DNA of 64,000 nt from Argyresthia goedartella (Eukaryota; Arthropoda; Insecta; Lepidoptera; Argyresthiidae): NCBI GenBank assembly GCA_949825045.1, contig OX463807.1, forward strand, positions 38,336,749-38,400,748, written 5' to 3'. Positions 55,879 to 64,000 of the stretch are shown piece after piece (within the stretch, counting starts at the first letter, position 1; each line of letters opens with the position of its first letter). The position numbers and the translations under genes were made by a program. The notes beneath the pieces are model-generated. The model was not told the origin of the DNA. It was given only the letters and a program-made list of their open reading frames with translations, and ran no database searches.

Positions 55879-56817
55879 TTAATTTTCTACTGAGACTGCT
55901 ATGTATCCTCCTGCCACCTTATCCGATGCCCAACCGCCATGCCTTTTCAATGTGGTTAAATTGGCACCGGAGTCTGCTAGCAGAGTTACCGAGGTTCTTC
56001 GAAAGCAGTGACCGGTGTAAGATTCAGCGTCCGGTAGCTTCAAATAGGCCGCAATCGTTTTTGGTATAGCACCAAGTTTATGCCGGCCTATAGGCTGCTT
56101 GGTACATTGACAATTAACATAATTTAGGAAAAATCTATCACATCTCGCGTTTTCCGGGCGGAGGTTTTGATATTTTTTGACAATTTCCAATTTGAAGTTT
56201 GACCAAAATCATATCGTGGTGTTCTTCAATGTCATCGATTTTTATATTAATTAATTCAGCTGTCCTGTATGCCCCATTTACTCCAAATATTAAAATGACC
56301 TGTTATAATGCTAATAATTTGGTTGATACAAAATATATTAAGCAACGTAAAGGAAAAATAACCATCGGTCACGTTGTGAAATAACTTACCTTTGTTCATC
56401 TTCACTTCATCAGGTGCATCTCTCAAGAAACTTTCAACATTTTCCGCTGTCAAGACTTTTGATTTTTTTGATTGAAAGCCTTCTGATAGCCTTTTCAATA
56501 GAGTTAGTAACTTGGTGTAGTTTTTGATAATGATGTTGTGCTCCGTATTAAGCGTTGCCTTCAGCATTGAATAAATGCCCCAAAAGTGGAGGATTTATAT
56601 TTTTTCGAGAGTTCATCAAAATACGTCAGCATTACACTTTCAGAGAAAGAGTTTGTTTTTTTATTATTTGCCATGTCTTTAAATTTTCATACACTTTCTT
56701 ATATTTATTTCGGGATTTAATGGGCAATAAATTTCGAATCACTGACTTTGCAGTGTTTTGAATTTCCGGCGGTGTAAGATCCATGTCCGTACTCGTGTCA
56801 CTCATTGTTATTTATTT
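55879..56817 (-). pseudogene. Crypton-type tyrosine recombinase, right-arm copy
   Basis: Inverted copy of 16912-17986 with the same intron-like segment and the same missing middle part, so those features predate the duplication. Private changes: one A fewer in the A-run near 56662 (frameshift), and a TAA replacing the Lys codon after AVSVEN at about 55880, which ends the last piece early. It keeps TGHCFRRTSVTLLADSG, LKRHGGW and GGYIA. Confidence 0.75.
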
Positions 56818-57430
56818 TTATTTAAAATCGTACAGAATTATACACAATTATCTGAATGTTTGTTTCCGATCTAAAGAACAGACAGAAGAAATTTTCTTTC
56901 CCGCCTTTTAAAATTTTTGATTTATACTTTTTTGAGCATGCAAAGGCGTTTTTCACATACTTAAATAAAACGCCTACAATCGTAAAAGTACACATTCATT
57001 GAGCGAATTTAACGTTTTTATTTTTAATTAAACGCACAAATGTAATGTTGCTCTAATAATTTTGTTATTTTCTGAAGAGTTACTAATGTCAAAAATAATC
57101 GACGAATAGCCGAGTAGAAAGTAAAAAAGGCCGCTAAACACTACATTTTACTTTGCAAATCTACATTGATGGACTGTTTTTGAATTGTTCTACTAAGAAC
57201 TACTTTCTACTCTCATTTTAATCCATCTTTGGCCATATTTCCGAGCAGTGGCGTGAAAACACTATATACATAACATAAGCCTTAGCGGAATTTGCCTGAC
57301 TCGTATTACTGAAGTACTTGCGGCTGCGGCTTGTACTTCAAACTATACTCGTCCAGCTGTTGCAGACTTTCCCGGACCCACAGCAATAATGTTCTATCCA
57401 ATACTTACTATACCGCGATTTTTTATTTGA

Positions 57431-57543
57431 GGCCTGAAATATAAACAAACAACTGTCATTTTCTAGAACAAAACCGTTGACTTTTACATTCATATTATAC
57501 TTTTTGTACTGGAAAATTACTTTTGTTAGTTACATTTCTGGCC
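57431..57543. repeat. 34-bp arm hairpin, right-arm copy
   Basis: Counterpart of 16169-16283, starting GGCCTGAAATATAAAC and ending ACATTTCTGGCC. Confidence 0.7.
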
Positions 57544-59110
57544 TTAAATTGAAAATCCTAGTATAGGTGATAGATGATGAAATAAAATAAATTAAAAGAA
57601 ATTATATTTACTTTATTGGTTGGTAAATATGATCAATAAGTTTTAAGTAGTGATTATTAACAGCAAAGTTATAAACTATTTTACATAAACCAATTTCCCG
57701 CGGTTTATCCGCGTGGAGTCTTGTAAAAATAGGCAAGTGCGAGACGAACACGAAGGGTATTGAGTACCAAGATTTAATAACATTTATCTGAGCACCACAG
57801 CATCTCCGAAAGCGTCAAAAGTAACCCGTTTCTTCTTTTAATTTCGTGTTTTGTACCCTTGATCCGTTCTGTCGCAAAATACCTTCAAAGTCGTATACAC
57901 GTATTCCTTTCCCTACCTCTATACTATCTACCTGCCTTTCAGCTTCAATGGTCAAGAAGATTTTTCCCACATTTATCATTCGGAAAAGTAAGTTTTGCTC
58001 CACGACATTCATTGGCATGTAGCAATTTAATACAGATCCAATTTAATACAGATCGATTGTAATTTTTACTTTAACAACAACAACTTTATGAATAAAAAAA
58101 AAAACACATTAAATTATGTTTTACTGAAATGAAAACTATCGATAGCTGTTATTGTGATATAATGAATATTGATATCCCATACCATTTTAATATTCGATTC
58201 GATTATTGTTACACATTCGTAAAAGAAGCAAAGGAATATTTTATCTGTGATTACCTTTCCCTATTCCTTCACAATCCGCCATCATAAAAAAAGTTTTGTT
58301 TTCGTTGTTCGATTACTGTAAAAGTGGTGAAAGTATAATTCATTATTTTTAGAGCATTTTATTTAATTTTTCCTCATTGTCGGTGTGAAAAGTTGTATGT
58401 GTCACTCAGGAGCAAAATTGTTTTCGTCATGGGCGTTAACGCTTGAATACTTCGTTGCGCTCAGGTTTCTAACTTAGAATCCCTCGCTACACTCAGGATT
58501 CTATCGTAGAATCCTTTGCATCACTGCGGATTCAATGTACCGCCCTCGCCGTAAATACATCATTTTGATCCCTTGTGACAAAAATAACTAGAAATAGAAA
58601 TAGAAATAGAAATATATTTATTTGACAAATAAACACAAGGATATACAGAAAGAAAAAGAAACCATAGTACAGTTCGGGGTTGAGGTTTTTAGATGCCAAA
58701 ATGGTTTGAGCTCAGCATGTGTTACGTGTAGCAGTGAGCTGCTCGTAACGCTGGTTTTCAGCTCACACCATTTCCTAAAACTAGAAACTTAAAACTAAAC
58801 TTATAATCTGAGTAAAAGTAAATACGCAGAAAGAGCTCAAGCATAATTATGCACCAGTGGCAAAATGCAACAACAAGAAACGATCGGAAATTAAAATAAA
58901 ATAATATAAATAAAGCCAATCATATGTTAAAAAACAGACATACAAACAATCCAATCATACAGTCATATGTTAAATGTTGGGGTAAGTGAGTAGTGTAGCT
59001 TAAGTAGTGGAAATATGTGAGACTGCGAGAGAGTGAGAGTTTGGGTAGACCTATTATGTATATATGTATACCTATGTAGAGGTATTTGGTGAAGTCAACT
59101 GTGCTCTGTC

Positions 59111-60475
59111 CTATAGTATGGTTTTTTGTGCTGCTAACAAATGTGCCTTGAGCTTGTGTCTGAAGGAGCTAATTGATTTCAGATCATGAAACGGGGGTGG
59201 TATATTATTCCAGCATTTGGTTGCAGCATAGCGAAAACTACCACGGAATGCAGCAGTCTTGTGTCTTGGACACGACAACAGAGACGTGGCTGCTCTTGAG
59301 TTAGTCGGGTTCCTACGGGACCAGTTAAGTTTAGAGTAAAGGTATTCCGGAACCTGAAATCTTACTACTCCAAACAACAGCGTCGCAAAGTGAAGATTTC
59401 TTCTAGCGCTAAGTTTTAGAAGATTGGACTTATTGATATAAGGGGTGACATGAGCGCGGGGGGGTACGTTGAAGCAGAACCTGGCGCACGCATTCTGAAC
59501 ACTTTGAAGTAGACGTTCAGATCGGTTCAGAAGGCGCGCGTCATATACCGTGTCCATATAATTTAGTTTCGAAAGCACAAGGGATTCACACAGCTGCACA
59601 CGAAGATCTATGCTGAGGAAAGGCCTAATTTTGTAAAGTATTTTCAATCGATAGAAGCAGTTACGCACTGTATTTGCGACATGTTTCTCAAATCTGAGGG
59701 TACTGTCCATCAGCAACCCCAAGTTACGAATTTCGTCAACCCTTTCGATGCTCTTTTCCATGATTTTGATTTCAGGCTTGTGAGAAATTATATTATTTAT
59801 TTGTTTTTTACTTCCAATGACCATAAATTTTGATTTATTGGGGTTAAGCATTAGACTATTTTGAGTGGACCACGCGACAATACGATGGAGATCTTGATTG
59901 ATCTTTTCAGTAGCAGCAGAGGTTTCGTCTGGTTTAAAGGATAAGTATACTTGTAAGTCGTCTGCGTACAAATGATAGGAACAGTTCTCTAAACAACGAG
60001 TAATGTCAGCGCTATATAATATAAATAGTATGGGGCCAAGTATTGATCCTTGTGGAACGCCTCTCGTAATCGGAGAATCAGCTGAGGACAAGACGGAGCC
60101 GTCTCCTCTGCGAACTTCCACACGCTGGGTCCGGTTTTCTAGGTAGCTATGAAACCAGGCAACAGTGCTTGATTCGAAACCATAAAAGGATAATTTTGAC
60201 AATAGCAGCGCAACATTAATAGCATCGAACGCCCGGGACAAATCAAGTAAAGTCAGCACTGTACCCTTACCTATATCTTGGGAGGCTATAATATTATCTA
60301 CTACGTCAAGTAGGGTCGTGGCAGTGCTCCGGGATTTTCGGAATCCAGATTGCAAACAAGGGAGGATTCTGTTAATTTCCAGATATCGAGTAAGTTGCAC
60401 TGATACAGCCTTTTCTAGTAATTTAGAGAGGCAACAAAGTAGACTTATTGGCCGTAGTTCATTGTAATGGTACAC
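59111..60475 (-). pseudogene. LINE-C ORF2, RT and C-terminal part
   Basis: An uninterrupted frame of about 450 codons from NELRPISLLCCLSKLLEK through LTLLDLSRAFDAIN (60250), GVPQGSILGPILFI (60045) and YADDLQVYL (59965), then a C-terminal region ending FRHKLKAHLLAAQK. It has no start of its own: its 5' side is the edge of the inserted element, so it is the second half of the ORF whose first half lies at 62658-64000. Confidence 0.88.
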
Positions 60476-61116
60476 GAGAGTCGGTACATTAGATACTTCA
60501 TTCTGCGTGATAGAGGGCTAGCCCAACGCCGCGCTGTTTTGAATACGAGAATCGGTTCAGATAACGTTTGGGGGTTTTGCGTTGCTTACTGGCAAAGTTC
60601 GCAAAAAAAAAAAGACGCGTGGGTTCATTCGTGGAATTTCAGTTCAGGTCAAGTTTTTTTGTCGCATTCCTGCGAGATGTGTAGAGATCAGAGCCGATTT
60701 GGCTGCGCGGTGAATAAAATTATGAATAACTAAATAATGAAAGGTTATTATGGAACGATACGGAGAAAGCTATTATGTTGATTGCAAATATACAATTGCG
60801 ATTGAGGTATGATATGGAGAGTCTGACACCTCTATTCTGAATATCATACTAGTGGTCTTTTGCTACGCGCAGCTAGCGGTCGGGTAATGCTTAATTAATC
60901 GCAACAAGCTTTTATTGGTCAGCGATCAACAGATTCTGTGTATCGGCAGTACCAAATGATTTGAGTGATAACCTACGGTTGATCATAGTGAATATGCGTA
61001 CACACAATTTGTAGAACGGCGGATCTGCATGGCATGGTTGAAATTGGACCCTGTGTAGTTAGTGATAAGAAGCTTCGCTTGTGCAGAGCGTATTTGCAAA
61101 GGACGCATGTGGGGCA

Positions 61117-61153
61117 TATAAATACGAGGGTCTGGGAGGGGAGAGCATTCAGT
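61117..61153 (+). promoter_or_regulatory. TATA box and initiator
   Basis: TATAAATA at 61117-61124, and TCAGT at 61149-61153 matching the arthropod initiator, with the initiator A about 34 bp after the first T of the TATA box. The spacing fits an RNA polymerase II start. It lies within the insertion, so it most likely drives that element. Confidence 0.6.
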
Positions 61154-62304
61154 CTCAGCGTCTAGCTACTGTGACAGTCGTCCTCACGAGTTCTAAACAG
61201 TTTTTGTCTGCCGTGTTACGCGTCAGAACTATACGAATTTGTGATTGCGAAGTTTCAGTGGGTTTTCGTGAGTGTCTGAAGCGCCGAGATATACCTCGGT
61301 TCCTAACCTTTATATCAACCTACCCCAAATTCCAAAACTATCCTTGGGTCGTTAGGAAAGAACTTTTAAGTCAATTTATCTGAGTCTGAGTCTGGGCTTG
61401 GAGCGACCCTAAATTCCTTTTTCCTTCACCATAGGGTTCCTGGATTGGCTCTTAGGATATTCGCGGGCTAATCCTCTCCTCATTCCTTTCGAATAGCGAG
61501 TTTTGTAATTCCCACACACACAGTCGTTAAACATTCAAGCACATTCAAATCAAACTCAACCATTTTCGAGTGGTGTCGATAATGGACGTGGTATAACACT
61601 AGGGTTTTAGACTAGGCTAGACAGGAGTTTAGTTGCGGCTAAACCTAGGTTGGCAGGGCATAGGGAGACTGTTTGATCGATGAGGTTCCGCGGATGGAAA
61701 TAACAAATTCAGAACAAAGTTAAACCGGTGTCAACACAGATAACATATCCTGTTGATATTTTGACATTTGAGTGTTGTCGGGGACGCGCGAAGAGATCAA
61801 TTTACAGTCTAAAGTTCATTGTTTAGGTCCGGGTAGGTGTTTTGCATTGCCTTGGGTCAGATTGGATTCAAGTTGCATTTTTAAATTAAATGTAAATTTC
61901 GCTGGATGTCTAATGTGTAAGTTGAGTCGGTATATATGATTTGGCTCAGCCCAGGACGTGCTGCGGCTAGTGGAATTCATAGTTCGGTATTTATCGAACT
62001 ATGAACTTCGCTATGGTGTGGGTTAGATATCCTAAAACAATAATGCTTGCGTTTCGATAACATCCAGCTCAAATTGCGCAGAGTTGAAGGTTTCAAAACG
62101 TTACGGACCTTTTGAGGTAACCGCTAGTTCAGAACCCATTTCGGAACTCAAATCGCAATTGTGTAAACCGGTCTTTTCGGATCGTTATTGCCGTGAACCA
62201 AATATATAATTGGAACCACCACAAGCCGCTACTAGCGAGCACATGAAATATCATTGAGTACTCACGTCGTAAAACTACGACGGATATCTATACTATAACT
62301 GTGA

Positions 62305-62338
62305 TCGATCACTAAAACTAAAACTAAAACTAAAACAA
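62305..62338. repeat. (CTAAAA)n microsatellite
   Basis: Four ACTAAA/CTAAAA units. Not the insect telomere unit. Confidence 0.7.
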
Positions 62339-62657
62339 AAGATGTTCCAATGCGCTCATATATACAAAAACCAGATGGTGCCATCACATAAAATATAACA
62401 ACGATCGTTTTGGCGCAATACACCGCTGACTGATGCGAATTACCGGCTCGCGGACATATATGCTTTCTCTGTCTAACTAGAAACTGTAACTTCTGAACCA
62501 AACTTCGTTCGACTATTGTACGCCTAACGGATTTCTCGACGGACGAGAAATTCAGACTTATCATTCTTACTTACAAAACTTACAGCCGAATCGGGTCCTC
62601 TCATTTTGGGATAGATAGAATAGACGATCATAGCTACTGTTAGCGGCGGCTACGACC

Positions 62658-64000
62658 TTAGCCTGGTGCCGGTACATCATTAACGTCTGCAGGGTTTGCT
62701 TTTTTAGGTATAGGCCGGACTATCGCAGCCTTCCATAGATCGGGAAAAGTTGATGATTGAATGGAATAATTAATCATGAATGTTATTATGTCCAGGGTAT
62801 TGGGAAGTGTTAAAAGAATCATACTTAAGGTAATTTTGTCTGCCCCTTTCGCGTTAGACGTAAGCCCCTTGATGATCCCCCAAAGTTTAGTCTGACTAAT
62901 TGGTTCGAGATGAAAAGTAGAGTTGCCAAATCTATTGAACTCATAGTACGTCAAGTATGAGATACTGACCTCCATTTCCCCAGGTACGTTAAGAAAGTGT
63001 TGGTTGATAGCATTGGGATCATTGAAATGGGATGGAAGGTCGGGATCATTATGGCTACGGAGTACTGTTTTTTTCAGATTCTTCCATAGAGTTTTAGGGT
63101 TTGCTGTGTGGTTAATTTTGGATTCAAAGTAGGCTCGCTTTTCGTTATACAAAGATATATTTACCAGAGATTTTAGTTCTTTATAAGTACTTTTATGTTC
63201 TTCATTTTTACTTTTACGATATTTATCGTGAGCCTGATCTCTAAGATGCATCATAAATTTAACGTTGTCAGTAATCCATGGATAGCTGTACTGTTTAATA
63301 AGTAACTTCTTTTCAGGGGCATGTAACTCAAACAATTGCGTTATAATATCGTTAAAAGCCAAAAGCATTTCATTTATGTCATTAAGTGATTTAATGTGGT
63401 TCCAATTAATCGAATTCAGATCTTTTTGAAAAAGCTCGGGCAGGATATCCTTTAAAGGTCTGTAAATTGTATAGGTAGGAGGCTGCTTAATTTTTCTAAA
63501 GCTAAATTCTGCCGCAACCAGAGCATGTCTACCCAGATCAGGGCGATAGTCCACAGTTACACAGCGCACGGGAGCATCTGTGCATATCAAGTCGATAAGT
63601 GTCTCGGTATCGTCGTCAGCATGATGTGTTGCGTCTGCAACGATTTGAGTCAGGCTGACACTGTTTAGAAAGGAATTCAACTTTGCAGTTTCGGAACAGT
63701 TAACCGATAAAGTGTTAATATTTAGGTCACCCAAGAGAATGATATTATCAGACTGCGCAAAGGAGAGCACCGAATCCGTTATTGCGTCCAAGAACACGTC
63801 GACGTCTACCCACTGAGCCCGATACGCAGTGCCAATAACCAGTCTCCTACCATCAATTGTTAGACTAAGCCACATTTGTTCCACTGTGTCAACAACAGGG
63901 TGAGAACATATTCGCACCCTGAGGCCTCGTTTGATATAGAATCCTACACCACCAAAACCGGTTCGGTAGCCATCCGGGCGTGGCGTATGCTTCAGTATGT
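62658..64000 (-). pseudogene. LINE-C ORF2, endonuclease and start of RT (partial)
   Basis: The frame is open from the window edge: GFGGVGFYIKRG (about 63950), GTAYRAQW, LLGDLNINTL (63730), IDLICTD and GRHALVAAEF (63510) are endonuclease blocks. The linker region follows, then the first RT block LWKAAIVRPIPKKANPAD (62700). It is cut at about 62668, in the sequence just before the RPIS motif found at 60460, by the inserted element; the apparent stop at 62658 belongs to the insertion. Confidence 0.85.

Larger units (their letters stand above)
46796..58590 (-). repeat. Right arm of the large inverted duplication
   Basis: Reverse complement of 15122-24650. It retains 2,403 bp (51711-54113) that the left arm lost: the end of pol, the 3' LTR, the host-like exon and its flank. 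It lacks 241 bp present in the left arm (at about 55753) and has one extra 108-bp gag repeat. The inner end is at a gag position matching left 24650; the outer end (58590) is where LINE-C is inserted, so the true outer limit is unknown. Confidence 0.9.
60471..62670. mobile_element. 2.2-kb insertion in LINE-C, LTR-like
   Basis: It separates two halves of one RT frame. GGTAC stands at both edges (60470-60474 and about 62673-62677) and may be a 5-bp target duplication. Inside is a core promoter (61117-61153) of the kind found in LTRs of gypsy-like elements. No gag or pol frames are present. A solo LTR or a remnant of an LTR element is the likeliest reading, but I could not find a pair of LTRs or clear TG/CA ends. 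Confidence 0.5.
58589..64000 (-). mobile_element. LINE-C, APE-type non-LTR retrotransposon, 5' end beyond the window
   Basis: The 3' tail is a short (TAGAAA)n repeat at 58589-58613 at the border of the right arm. The 3' UTR runs to 59110, RT follows at 59111-60475, and the endonuclease and first RT part lie at 62658-64000. The 2.2 kb between them is a separate insertion. Endonuclease plus RT without LTRs and a short-repeat tail fit the CR1-like group. Confidence 0.85.

Noticed and set aside
62305..62338. Telomeric repeat
   Set aside because: The unit is CTAAAA, not TTAGG, and only about four units are present.

Overview
This is a eukaryotic, almost certainly insect and most likely lepidopteran, nuclear window made almost entirely of transposable elements. 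The evidence is AT-rich DNA with long non-coding stretches, candidate splice signals, tRNA-headed SINEs, foldback MITEs, the terminal-inverted-repeat element that starts with an ACCGGTCAAGTGCGAGT-type end (familiar from butterfly and moth genomes), and several decayed non-LTR and BEL/Pao retrotransposons. I see no intact host gene; the only candidate host coding sequence is one GC-rich exon fragment (52572-52838, minus) cut by a retrotransposon LTR.

Layout. 1-5.9 kb: non-coding, with three foldback repeats and a SINE. 6.0-10.9 kb: a decayed APE-type non-LTR retrotransposon (LINE-A) with a coiled-coil ORF1 and a broken endonuclease/RT ORF2. 10.9-12.7 kb: an antisense BEL/Pao gag fragment, then an internal fragment of a LINE-A relative. 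14 kb: a possible DDE transposase N-terminus. 15.1-24.65 kb and 46.8-58.6 kb: two arms of a large inverted duplication. Each arm carries a Crypton-type tyrosine-recombinase pseudogene, several hairpins and a BEL/Pao element. 26.3-31.8 kb: a short antisense LINE-B fragment, then a nearly full-length LINE-B with a 21-bp target-site duplication. 32.3-39.2 kb: a direct tandem duplication of a 3.44-kb unit built of nested MITEs and a SINE. 40.4-43.4 kb: an uninterrupted 987-codon ORF of a restriction-like-endonuclease (RLE) type non-LTR element, the best preserved coding sequence here. 58.6-64 kb: a third APE-type non-LTR element (LINE-C, minus), running off the window and split by a 2.2-kb insertion that has an LTR-like core promoter.

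How it fits together. The two arms explain each other. The left arm lost 2,403 bp through a 5-bp CAGAT microhomology; the right arm lost about 241 bp and has an extra 108-bp gag repeat. These three events account for the arm-length difference to within about 10 bp. Retrotransposon coding sequence in the arms differs by only about 2% by eye, so the inverted duplication is much younger than the decay it copied. Together with the tandem duplication, this marks a rearrangement-prone, probably heterochromatic block. It contains one intact candidate retrotransposase (RLE type) and one near-intact element (LINE-B). Identity figures were judged by eye and not computed.
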